This document shows positions 1-5,727 of a stretch of DNA of 5,728 nt, piece by piece. Source of the stretch: JACZWL01 sp046756445 (GTDB taxonomy: Bacteria; Pseudomonadota; Gammaproteobacteria; Steroidobacterales; Woeseiaceae). The notes beneath the pieces were generated by a model. It saw only the letters and a program-made list of their open reading frames with translations. It searched no databases and had not been told where the DNA came from. Within the stretch, counting starts at the first letter, position 1; each line of letters starts with the position of its first letter. The DNA lies in NCBI GenBank assembly GCA_046756445.1, contig JBHHWI010000146.1:1-5728 (forward strand), read 5' to 3'. The translations under genes were made by a program, and so were the position numbers.

Positions 1-1298
1 TCGGCAGCTGGTGGGCCTATTACGAGCTCGGCTGGGGCGGCTGGTGGTTCTGGGATCCGGTCGAGAATGCCTCGTTCATGCCCTGGCTGGCCGGGACCGC
101 GTTGATCCATTCGCTGGCGGTCACCGAGAAACGCGGTCTGTTCAAGAGCTGGACGCTGTTGCTGGCAATCGCGGCATTCTCCCTGAGCCTGCTGGGCACG
201 TTCCTGGTGCGATCCGGTATCCTCGTGTCGGTTCACGCCTTTGCGACCGACCCTGCCCGCGGCATGTTCATTCTTGCGTTTCTCGCCGTGGTGATCCTCG
301 GGGCGCTGTTGCTTTACGCCTGGCGGGCTCCGGCGCTCGATTCGGCCGCCGGCTTCAGGCCGATGTCGAGGGAGACGTTTCTGCTGCTGAACAACGTGCT
401 GCTCGTGATCGCCGCAACGCTGATCCTGTTCGGAACGCTGGCGCCGCTGATCGCGGATGTCGTAAAAGCCGGAAAGATCTCGGTCGGCGCGCCCTGGTTC
501 GAGATTGCATTCGCCATCCCGATGTTGCCCCTGTTGTTCCTGATCGGTGTCGGCATGCACACGGCATGGCGCAGTCAGGACTGGAAATCACTGGCCCGCC
601 AACTGCGCTTACCGGCGATCACCGCACTGATCGCGGGCCTGGCAATTCCGGCATTGATCTATGGTCACTTCGGTGGTCTGGTGAGTGTCGGCGTGGTGGC
701 GGCTTTCTGGATCGCGGCCGTCTCGATGATGCCCGTCATGCGCTCACTGCGCCGCTCGCCGGGCACCCCGGGCATGACCCGAGCCGCGCTCGGCATGTCG
801 ATCGCGCATTTCGGCGTCGGTTTTTTCGTGCTGGGCGTCTCGATCGTGCAGGCCTTCGGGGTAGAGGCCGACCTGCGCATGTCGCCCGGCGAAAGCGTGG
901 AGGTCGCGGGGTTCGATTTCGAGCTCCGCGAATTGCGAAACATCCGGGGCCCGAACTTTCAGGCACTCGAGGGTGAGATCGAGATCCGCAGGGACGGCGA
1001 ATTCCTGGGCGAGCTCAGACCGCAGAAACGCACCTACCTCGTGCAGCAGAGCCCGATGACCGAAGCCGGCATTCACGCTGACTGGAACAAGGACCTGTTC
1101 GTAGCGCTCGGCGACCCGCTCGGAGACGGCGCCTGGAGCGTGCGACTGCAGTACAAGCCGATGATCCGCTTCATCTGGCTGGGCGCGCTGATCATGGCGA
1201 TTGGCGGCATCGTTGCAGCCAGTGATCGCCGTTATCAGTTTGCAGGAACCGCCGAGCAAGCGAGGGAAAAATCTTCGCTGAGCCGGCAACCGGCCTGA
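1..1298 (+). CDS. ccmF: Cytochrome c maturation haem lyase subunit CcmF (C-terminal part, 5' truncated by window edge)
   Basis: CcmF is the polytopic inner-membrane core of the System I haem lyase; with CcmH and CcmI it takes haem from holo-CcmE and attaches it to apocytochrome CxxCH motifs on the periplasmic side. The reading frame is open from the left edge (first full codon at 3) and gives 431 residues, against about 650 for whole CcmF, so roughly the first third is missing. It opens inside the haem-binding WWD domain (WGGWWFWDPVEN), followed by the segment ALIHSLAVTEKRG. Histidines at partial residues 36, 78 (SGILVSVHAF) and 269 (SIAHFGVG) correspond by spacing to E. coli His261, His303 and His491, the known haem ligands. 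Hydrophobic segments alternate throughout. A hydrophilic, probably periplasmic domain at about 285-390 (GESVEVAGFDFELREL, then QKRTYLVQQSPMTEAGI) precedes a last membrane segment (FIWLGALIMAIGGIV). The stop overlaps the ccmG start by one base (TGATG). Identification is secure; any initiation Met inside the window is only an artefact of truncation. Confidence 0.97.
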   Translation, partial: GSWWAYYELGWGGWWFWDPVENASFMPWLAGTALIHSLAVTEKRGLFKSWTLLLAIAAFSLSLLGTFLVRSGILVSVHAFATDPARGMFILAFLAVVILGALLLYAWRAPALDSAAGFRPMSRETFLLLNNVLLVIAATLILFGTLAPLIADVVKAGKISVGAPWFEIAFAIPMLPLLFLIGVGMHTAWRSQDWKSLARQLRLPAITALIAGLAIPALIYGHFGGLVSVGVVAAFWIAAVSMMPVMRSLRRSPGTPGMTRAALGMSIAHFGVGFFVLGVSIVQAFGVEADLRMSPGESVEVAGFDFELRELRNIRGPNFQALEGEIEIRRDGEFLGELRPQKRTYLVQQSPMTEAGIHADWNKDLFVALGDPLGDGAWSVRLQYKPMIRFIWLGALIMAIGGIVAASDRRYQFAGTAEQAREKSSLSRQPA

Positions 1299-1831
1299 TG
1301 TCACGCTATCTCATACCTTCGATTCTGGTAGCGATCATGATTCCGGTGTTCATCATCGGGCTCAATCGGGATCCCAGCGAATTGCCTTCGCCGTTTCTCG
1401 ACAATCCGGCGCCTCAGTTCGAGCTGCCGCGCCTGAAGGACCCGACCCGCACAGTGGGAAGCGCGGATTACGCCGGCCGCCTGGCACTCGTCAACGTATG
1501 GGCGACGTGGTGCGTCGGCTGCCGGCAGGAACACGGCTTTCTGATGAAACTCGCCGGCGAGATCGACATACCGATTTACGGGCTCAACTGGCGGGACCGC
1601 CGCGATGATGCGCTGCTCTGGCTGCAGCAACTGGGAGACCCGTATGTCGCGTCCGCATTCGATGCGGACGGGCGGGTCGGCATCGACTGGGGCGTCTATG
1701 GCGCGCCCGAGACCTTCCTGATCAGTCCGGACGGCATCGTCCTCTACAAGCACATCAGCCCGTTGACAGAGCAGGTCTGGCAAGAGGCGTTCGAGCCGAG
1801 GATTCGCGCGGCCCGGGGAGCAGGCGAATGA
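1298..1831 (+). CDS. ccmG: Thiol:disulfide interchange protein CcmG/DsbE, membrane-anchored thioredoxin
   Basis: CcmG is a periplasmic thioredoxin-like reductant, fed by CcdA/DsbD, that reduces CcmH and/or the apocytochrome haem-binding cysteines before haem attachment. The 177-residue product has the usual family length. Residues 4-22 form an uncleaved N-terminal membrane anchor, and the thioredoxin fold follows from about residue 37. The active site is WATWCVGCRQEH, with Cys72 and Cys75. The family hallmark GVYGAPETF lies at 132-140 and contains the cis-proline Pro137 facing the CxxC. The start ATG at 1298 overlaps the ccmF stop (TGATG); no strong Shine-Dalgarno sequence is visible, so translational coupling with ccmF is likely (inference). 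The dipeptide between the cysteines is Val-Gly, whereas the best-studied CcmG proteins have Pro there (WCPTC, WCPSC, WCVPC). The stop overlaps the ccmH start by four bases. Confidence 0.96.
   Translation: MSRYLIPSILVAIMIPVFIIGLNRDPSELPSPFLDNPAPQFELPRLKDPTRTVGSADYAGRLALVNVWATWCVGCRQEHGFLMKLAGEIDIPIYGLNWRDRRDDALLWLQQLGDPYVASAFDADGRVGIDWGVYGAPETFLISPDGIVLYKHISPLTEQVWQEAFEPRIRAARGAGE
1815..1820 (+). promoter_or_regulatory. Shine-Dalgarno sequence for ccmH
   Basis: GGGGAG lies inside the last codons of ccmG, seven bases upstream of the ATG at 1828. It supports that start and allows ccmH its own ribosome loading in addition to coupling through the ATGA overlap. It is the clearest ribosome binding site among the ccm genes in the window. 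Confidence 0.6.
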
Positions 1832-2244
1832 AGCGGCGATGGCTGGTCCTCATGCTTGTGCTCCTCACCGGTCCCGGTTACGGGATCGATGCGGGCAGGG
1901 CTTTCGATGACCCGGATGCGCAGGCGCGTTACGAGAAAATTATTTCCGAAGTCCGTTGTCTCGTTTGTCAGAATCAGACGATCAAGGACTCGAATGCCTT
2001 TCTTGCGGAGGACCTGCGCCGCGAGATCCGGAGACTGATGGTCGAAGGCAAGACCGACGCCGAGATTTTCGATTTTCTGGTCACGCGATACGGCGACTTC
2101 GTCCTGTACCGGCCGCGCATGGGCGGCAAGACACTGGTGCTCTGGATCGCGCCGTTCGTCCTGATCGGGGTCGGCGGACTGATCGCGGCCAGGGTGATCC
2201 GTGGGCGAATGGCGATGCCGATCGACGACGAAGTCAACTCATGA
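1828..2244 (+). CDS. ccmH: Cytochrome c maturation protein CcmH (single-domain, CxxC thiol reductant)
   Basis: CcmH is a membrane-anchored periplasmic protein that reduces, or forms a mixed disulfide with, apocytochrome haem-binding cysteines and works in the haem lyase with CcmF and CcmI. The 138-residue product starts with a signal-peptide-like segment (KRR followed by hydrophobic residues 5-18). The signature motif VRCLVCQNQ carries Cys44 and Cys47, followed by IKDSNAFLAEDLRREIRRL, the family's three-helix bundle. The conserved RYGDFVLYRP is at 87-96, and a C-terminal membrane segment spans about 103-122 with a short cytoplasmic tail. This is the short CcmH type; the TPR part, which E. coli carries as a fusion at the CcmH C-terminus, is encoded separately by the next gene. 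The start overlaps the ccmG stop (ATGA) and has a good Shine-Dalgarno sequence; the stop overlaps the ccmI start in the same way. Confidence 0.96.
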   Translation: MKRRWLVLMLVLLTGPGYGIDAGRAFDDPDAQARYEKIISEVRCLVCQNQTIKDSNAFLAEDLRREIRRLMVEGKTDAEIFDFLVTRYGDFVLYRPRMGGKTLVLWIAPFVLIGVGGLIAARVIRGRMAMPIDDEVNS

Positions 2245-3224
2245 TCTGGCCGATACTGGGCTCGATGCTTGTCGCCGCCGCAATCGTTGTGGCGTGGCCG
2301 CTGGCCAGTAAGGAGAAACGACTGTCGCTGCGCTCGATGACCGCAGTCGTGTTCGTGCTCGCGCTCTCTGCTGCAATATACGCCGTGATCGGAACGCCGC
2401 AGGGAGAATCCGCGGGGTCCGGACTAGCAAGCGTCGAGGAGATGGTCGCCAGCCTCGATCAGCGCCTTGAGGAAAATCCGGACGATCTGGCCGGCTGGAA
2501 AATGCTCGGGCGCTCGTACCTGCAACTTCGCGATATCGACAATGCGGTTCGCGCCTATGAGCGCGCGGTGCAACTCGAATCGGGTTCGAATGGCCAGACG
2601 CTCGTCGACCTCGGTGAGGCCATCTGGATGCGGGACCAAACCATGTTGAAGGGTCGTGCGGGCGAGCTCTTCGAAAGTGCAATTGCGGCTTCACCCAACA
2701 ACCCGAAGGCGTTGTTCTACGGCGGACTGGCCGCCGTCGAACGGGGCGAGAGGTTTGTCGCGGCCGACAGATGGGAAGCGCTGCTCGAACTCTCGCCACC
2801 CGAGGGCATTCAGGAAATGTTGCGGCAGCGGATCGCGGAGCTGCGTGGCGAAGAAGTGCCCGTCGAGACGGCGACGGAAGGTCCGATTGTTTCCGCGGCG
2901 ATTGCGCTGGCCCCCGATGCCGAAAACGCCGTTGCAGCAAATGCCACCGTTTTTGTCATCGCCAGGGATCCGGCGCAGCCGTCGCCTCCCGTGGCGGCGG
3001 TCACGCGCCGCGTCTCCGAATTGCCGGTCGTCGTCACACTTGGCGATTCGGACGCGATGTTGCCGGGCAGATTACTATCGGGGTTCCCGGAACTGGAGAT
3101 CATTGCCCGGGTGTCCGGATCGGGCCAACCCATGGCTCAGCCGGGCGACTGGTACGGGGAAAAGACAGTCCGCCCGGCCGAATCCGGTGAGATATCGATC
3201 CTGATCGACCGCAGGTTGCCGTAG
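2241..3224 (+). CDS. ccmI: Cytochrome c maturation protein CcmI (TPR apocytochrome chaperone), short-loop form
   Basis: CcmI binds apocytochrome c C-termini through its periplasmic TPR domain and presents them to CcmF/CcmH. The 327-residue product begins at ATG 2241 in an ATGA overlap with ccmH. The frame stays open upstream to 1956, but that part lies across ccmH in another frame and is rejected. Residues 3-22 and 33-51 are two membrane segments separated by only about ten residues (SKEKRLSLRS). A linker leads into VEEMVASLDQRLEENPDD (65-82) and a TPR-like array (WKMLGRSYLQLRDIDNAVRAY, then AIAASPNNPKALFYGGL) to about residue 205. The C-terminal domain starts near 235 with VFVIARDP (237-244) and ends with typical CcmI blocks (PVVVTLGDSDAMLPG, IIARVSGSG, AQPGDWYG). 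The cytoplasmic loop between the membrane segments is much shorter than in well-studied CcmI (for example Rhodobacter), where it carries a leucine-zipper-like region. The TAG stop is 22 bases before the malic enzyme gene. Confidence 0.93.
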   Translation: MIWPILGSMLVAAAIVVAWPLASKEKRLSLRSMTAVVFVLALSAAIYAVIGTPQGESAGSGLASVEEMVASLDQRLEENPDDLAGWKMLGRSYLQLRDIDNAVRAYERAVQLESGSNGQTLVDLGEAIWMRDQTMLKGRAGELFESAIAASPNNPKALFYGGLAAVERGERFVAADRWEALLELSPPEGIQEMLRQRIAELRGEEVPVETATEGPIVSAAIALAPDAENAVAANATVFVIARDPAQPSPPVAAVTRRVSELPVVVTLGDSDAMLPGRLLSGFPELEIIARVSGSGQPMAQPGDWYGEKTVRPAESGEISILIDRRLP

Positions 3225-3246
3225 ATCTGCATGACGTGACATCGCA

Positions 3247-4956
3247 ATGGAGAAATTCGACCTCGAGAAGACGGCCACAGGCTACCGGTTGAGAGTCCCG
3301 CGCCTCGGCCCGTCATTGCTGAGATATCCGCTCTACAACAAGGGCACCGGATTCACGCAGGAGGAACGCGAACGACTCGGACTGGTCGGGATTCTGCCTT
3401 CGCAGCACAACGATATCGAAACCCAGGCCCGCCGCTTCTACGAGTCGCTTGGCTTTAATCCCGACCCGGTGGGTCGGCACATCGCGTTGGCGGCCCTGCA
3501 GGACCGCAACGAGCACCTTTACTACAAGTTGCTGAGACTTCGCCTCGAAGAGCTCTTGCCCATCGTGTACACACCGACGGTCAGCCAGGCATCCCAGTAC
3601 TACAGCCGCGTTTTCCGTCGGGCTCGCGGCATCTGGATCACGCCAGATCATCGCGGGCAGGTCGAGGACATTCTGCGGACCGGCGCACCATTCAGCGATG
3701 TCCGGTTGATGGTCGTCACCGACAATGAATCGATACTGGGCATCGGAGACCAGGGCGCCGGCGGCATGGCAATCAGCGTCGGCAAGCTCGCCCTCTATTG
3801 CGCCGGGGCGGGCATCCATCCCGCGTGCACGCTGCCGATCAGTCTCGATGTGGGAACCGACAACCAGTCCCTGCTGGACGACCCGCTATATCTCGGCTGG
3901 CGTCGAAGACGCCTGCGCGGTAACGAATACGATTCGCTGATCGACGAGTTCGTCTCGGCGGCGCGCCGGGTATTCCCCGACGTGGTGGTGCAGTGGGAGG
4001 ACTTTCGCAAAGACAACGCGCTGCGGATCATGGACCGCTACCGGCATGCGTTGCCCTCTTTCAACGACGACATTCAGGGAACGGGCGCAGTGGCCCTCGC
4101 CTGTGTGCTTGCCGCCTGCAAGATCTCGGGCGAACCCCTCGAGGAAAGCCGCATTCTGATCTACGGCGCGGGAGCCGCCGGCCTGGGAATTGCCAGACAG
4201 ATGCACAATCATTTGCGGGATAGCGATCTCGATGGCAGCAGGCTGCGGCGGGCCATACTGGTCATGGATAGCAGAGGCGTTATCAGCGACGGCCGCGGCA
4301 ATCTCGAAGGCTACAAGAGCGAATTGGCCTGGCCTGAACAAATGGCGCAGAAGCTCGGGCTGAATGAGGCAGAAAGGGGTCAGCTGCATAAGGTGGTCCA
4401 GGCTTATCAGCCCACCGTCCTGATCGGCGCGTCGGGGCAGGGCGGGGCCTTTGACGAAGCGTCCGTTCGAGCAATGGCCGGCGCGGTCGGCACGCCGGTG
4501 ATTCTGCCCATGTCGAATCCCACGCCGAACAGCGAGGCGGAGCCCGGGCGCCTGCTGCACTGGACGGAAGGTCGGGCCCTGGTCGCCACCGGGAGCCCTT
4601 TCGACGATGTGCCGTTGCGTGGCGGGCGGATACGCATCGGCCAGGCAAACAACGTTTTTATTTTCCCCGGGATAGGCCTTGGCGCGATTGTCTCGGGTGC
4701 AACGCAGGTCACCGACAATATGATCGCGGCTGCCGCAACGGCGCTCGCAGACAGCCTTACGAGCGCCGAGTTATCCGGGAATCGCCTGATGCCGGACGTA
4801 TCGAGGCTATGGGACGTATGCGGTGAAGTCGGACACGCGGTCGCCGGTCAGGCGATCAGCGACGGCGTCGCGGGCGAGACGCGTGCAGAGGAACTTCAGG
4901 CGTGCATTGACGAGACTCGGTGGGTGCCGGAATATCCGGAAATCATCGAAGCATGA
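3247..4956 (+). CDS. maeA: NAD-type malic enzyme family protein (oxaloacetate-decarboxylating malate dehydrogenase; malolactic-like activity not excluded)
   Basis: Malic enzymes oxidatively decarboxylate L-malate to pyruvate and CO2 with NAD(P)+, linking the TCA cycle to pyruvate. The 569-residue length matches the single-domain MaeA/SfcA type (about 565) and not MaeB, which carries a phosphotransacetylase-like tail. Visible landmarks: YNKGTGFTQEER near the N-terminus; VYTPTV with the proton-donor Tyr108; GKLALY with the general-base Lys180; metal ligands Glu251, Asp252 (QWEDF) and Asp275 (FNDDIQGTG); dinucleotide fold GAGAAGLG at 307-314; then SNPTPNSEAEP and NVFIFPGIGLGAI. In VVTDNESILGIGDQG, Ser162 occupies the place of the malate-binding Arg (Arg165 in human ME2). 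That change, ISVGKL, LYLGWR and IQGTG are reminiscent of malolactic enzymes, so substrate chemistry is less certain than family membership, and maeA is a best-fit symbol. No good Shine-Dalgarno sequence precedes the ATG, but no better in-frame start is visible. It probably sits in the same transcript as ccmI and the following thioesterase. Confidence 0.9.
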   Translation: MEKFDLEKTATGYRLRVPRLGPSLLRYPLYNKGTGFTQEERERLGLVGILPSQHNDIETQARRFYESLGFNPDPVGRHIALAALQDRNEHLYYKLLRLRLEELLPIVYTPTVSQASQYYSRVFRRARGIWITPDHRGQVEDILRTGAPFSDVRLMVVTDNESILGIGDQGAGGMAISVGKLALYCAGAGIHPACTLPISLDVGTDNQSLLDDPLYLGWRRRRLRGNEYDSLIDEFVSAARRVFPDVVVQWEDFRKDNALRIMDRYRHALPSFNDDIQGTGAVALACVLAACKISGEPLEESRILIYGAGAAGLGIARQMHNHLRDSDLDGSRLRRAILVMDSRGVISDGRGNLEGYKSELAWPEQMAQKLGLNEAERGQLHKVVQAYQPTVLIGASGQGGAFDEASVRAMAGAVGTPVILPMSNPTPNSEAEPGRLLHWTEGRALVATGSPFDDVPLRGGRIRIGQANNVFIFPGIGLGAIVSGATQVTDNMIAAAATALADSLTSAELSGNRLMPDVSRLWDVCGEVGHAVAGQAISDGVAGETRAEELQACIDETRWVPEYPEIIEA

Positions 4957-4965
4957 GGCGTTAAC

Positions 4966-4970
4966 GGAGA
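4966..4970 (+). promoter_or_regulatory. Shine-Dalgarno sequence selecting the TTG start at 4977
   Basis: GGAGA sits six bases before the TTG at 4977, in the 20-base gap after the malic enzyme stop. The first in-frame ATG, at 5010, has no purine-rich site at a suitable distance and would begin directly at the conserved CFACG motif. This favours the TTG start. Confidence 0.6.
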
Positions 4971-4976
4971 CACGAT

Positions 4977-5381
4977 TTGACGAGCAACAAACTGGCAGAA
5001 GCGGCGACCATGTGTTTCGCGTGCGGATCGGACAATCCGATCGGCCTGCAAATAAAATTCGAACTCAAGGATGGCATATGCACCGGCGCTTTCACACCGG
5101 ACGAAAATCACGTCGGCTATGAGAACACCGTGCACGGCGGGATTATCTACTCGGCGCTCGACGACGTCATGGCCAACGTTCTCTATCTGCGGGAAATGAA
5201 GGCACACACTGCGCGATGCGAGATTCGGTATCGCAAGGCACTGGAAGTGGGTCAGACAATCAATCTGTCGGGGTGGATCGAAAACCAGCGCCGTCGTCTG
5301 ATCGTGTTGAGGGGAGAAGCGAGAACGGCCGGCGACGACGAGTTGGTCGCAGATTGTGAAGCGAGCTTCATGCTCGCATGA
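4977..5381 (+). CDS. Hotdog-fold thioesterase-like protein (PaaI/4HBT family)
   Basis: Members of this family hydrolyse acyl-CoA or related thioesters in the cytoplasm; the substrate cannot be read from sequence. The product has 134 residues, typical of single-domain hotdog proteins. N-terminal CFACGSDNPIGLQIKF (13-28) matches the Cx2CG-x-x-NPxGL opening seen in many PaaI-like proteins. ENTVHGGIIYSALDDVMAN (49-67) is the helix motif carrying HGG at 53-55; Asp62, nine residues after the His, lines up with the catalytic acid position of PaaI. Later strands (RCEIRYRKALEVGQTINLSG, then LIVLRGEA) fit the five-stranded hotdog sheet. The start is TTG at 4977, supported by GGAGA six bases upstream. 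It lies 20 bases after the malic enzyme gene on the same strand, suggesting co-transcription. Its stop is one base from that of the convergent small gene. General family call is firm; enzymatic activity is an inference. Confidence 0.87.
   Translation: MTSNKLAEAATMCFACGSDNPIGLQIKFELKDGICTGAFTPDENHVGYENTVHGGIIYSALDDVMANVLYLREMKAHTARCEIRYRKALEVGQTINLSGWIENQRRRLIVLRGEARTAGDDELVADCEASFMLA
5361..5377. terminator. GC-rich hairpin, possible shared (bidirectional) terminator
   Basis: GCGAGC-TTCAT-GCTCGC forms a perfect six-base-pair stem with a five-base loop. It lies in the last codons of the thioesterase gene and, read on the other strand, begins five bases after the stop of the convergent small gene. 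The downstream T content is weak on both strands (ATGATCTAGTTTG on +; TTCACAATCTG on -), so it would be a poor intrinsic terminator. The stem is directly visible; the terminator role is an inference from its position between converging genes. Confidence 0.35.
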
Positions 5382-5382
5382 T

Positions 5383-5607
5383 CTAGTTTGTGGGCGGGAC
5401 GGGGACCCGAACCGTGTCTCCCGCGTTGTCCTTTTCCTTGCGCGCCTCTACGTCCCTGGCCAATTGATCGACCGCGTCCATCAAGACCGCATACAGGCGT
5501 CGCAATTGTATATACGACAGGCTCTTGACGTCGAGCCGTTCCAAGGCCTGGATGACACCCAGAGATGGATCGAGGATATCAGTCTGCGTTGTCTCTGATT
5601 CCGCCAT
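5383..5607 (-). CDS. Small hypothetical protein (74 aa), hydrophilic with an amphipathic helix
   Basis: I do not recognise this protein. The frame runs from ATG (5607) to TAG (5385-5383) on the - strand, giving 74 residues. It has an acidic, polar N-terminus, then a long predicted helix (about 24-60) with regularly spaced leucines and alternating charges (YIQLRRLYAVLMDAVDQLAR) that could form a short coiled coil or a dimer interface, and a flexible Pro-rich C-terminus (VRVPVPPTN). There is no signal peptide, membrane segment or cysteine. Codon third positions are G/C rich but less extreme than in the neighbours. It is preferred to the overlapping + strand frame at 5356-5598 because that one intrudes into the thioesterase gene and has an unstructured composition, while this one ends neatly beside the thioesterase stop. 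A weak GAAGAA about ten bases before the ATG is the only ribosome-binding candidate. Confidence 0.6.
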   Translation of the reverse strand: MAESETTQTDILDPSLGVIQALERLDVKSLSYIQLRRLYAVLMDAVDQLARDVEARKEKDNAGDTVRVPVPPTN

Positions 5608-5611
5608 GTGG

Positions 5612-5641
5612 TCGATTCTTCAAAAAGTCCCGATGAATCGA
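5612..5641 (-). repeat. Inverted repeat in the leader of the small gene
   Basis: TCGATTC (5612-5618) and GAATCGA (5635-5641) are perfect seven-base inverted repeats around a 16-base spacer. On the - strand transcript the second arm would end four bases before the small gene's ATG and cover most of the space where a ribosome binding site should be. A stem here could limit initiation, but with seven pairs, several A-U, it would be only moderately stable. Function is inferred. Confidence 0.35.
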
Positions 5642-5654
5642 GTCTAGCAGCCGA

Positions 5655-5682
5655 CATATACCGGTAGTGTGACGCCGGTCAC
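5655..5682 (-). promoter_or_regulatory. Weak candidate promoter for the small gene
   Basis: On the - strand, GTGACC (5682-5677) and TATATG (5660-5655) are separated by 16 bases. Each matches four of six positions of the sigma-70 -35 and -10 consensus. The -10 lies 47 bases before the small gene's ATG. The match is weak, and the -35 overlaps the palindrome described at 5668-5683. Confidence 0.2.
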
Positions 5683-5683
5683 G
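5668..5683. promoter_or_regulatory. CRP-like palindrome TGTGA-N6-TCACG
   Basis: TGTGA-CGCCGG-TCACG matches nine of ten fixed positions of the CRP/Vfr-type consensus TGTGA-N6-TCACA and lies in the only non-coding stretch longer than 25 bases in the window. A further half-site, GTGAC (5692-5696), follows, which with GTCAC (5678-5682) forms another inverted pair nine bases apart. It could control the - strand small gene, a + strand gene beyond the right edge, or neither. The sequence match is seen; binding by a CRP-family regulator is inference. Confidence 0.3.
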
Positions 5684-5709
5684 TCTGACCTGTGACTGTG
5701 GTGCCGGAG

Positions 5710-5727
5710 CGAACTTTCCGAACTTTC
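5710..5727 (+). repeat. Perfect tandem 9-base repeat CGAACTTTC x2 at the window edge
   Basis: CGAACTTTC occurs at 5710-5718 and again at 5719-5727, with G at 5728. The GAACTTT core resembles the -35 element of RpoE-type extracytoplasmic-function sigma factors (GGAACTT), so this may be part of a promoter of a + strand gene beyond the edge. No -10 or gene can be seen because the window ends here. Confidence 0.4.

Noticed and set aside
11..976. Long + strand frame of 321 residues overlapping ccmF
   Set aside because: It is an Arg/Gly-rich shadow frame in high-GC DNA; the other frame at this place is unmistakable CcmF.
744..1304. 186-residue - strand frame opposite ccmF
   Set aside because: No recognisable motifs; lies wholly antisense to the conserved CcmF C-terminal domain and is expected from third-position GC bias.
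1956..2240. N-terminal extension of ccmI by 95 residues
   Set aside because: The extension lies over ccmH in a different frame and is Arg/Asp-rich; the ATGA overlap at 2241 followed at once by a membrane segment is the convincing start.
2239..2940. 233-residue - strand frame opposite ccmI
   Set aside because: Arg/Pro/Ser-rich composition typical of an antisense shadow; the opposite strand encodes clear TPR and CcmI domains.
3886..4560. 224-residue - strand frame opposite the malic enzyme
   Set aside because: Antisense to the catalytic and NAD-binding core of the malic enzyme; no motif of its own.
5356..5598. 80-residue + strand frame after the thioesterase
   Set aside because: It overlaps the thioesterase end and is mutually exclusive with the - strand frame, which has better composition and fits its neighbour's stop; not fully excluded.
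5659..5666. TACCGGTA eight-base palindrome
   Set aside because: Too short to mean much alone in GC-rich DNA; it adjoins the weak promoter candidate but has no partner copy.
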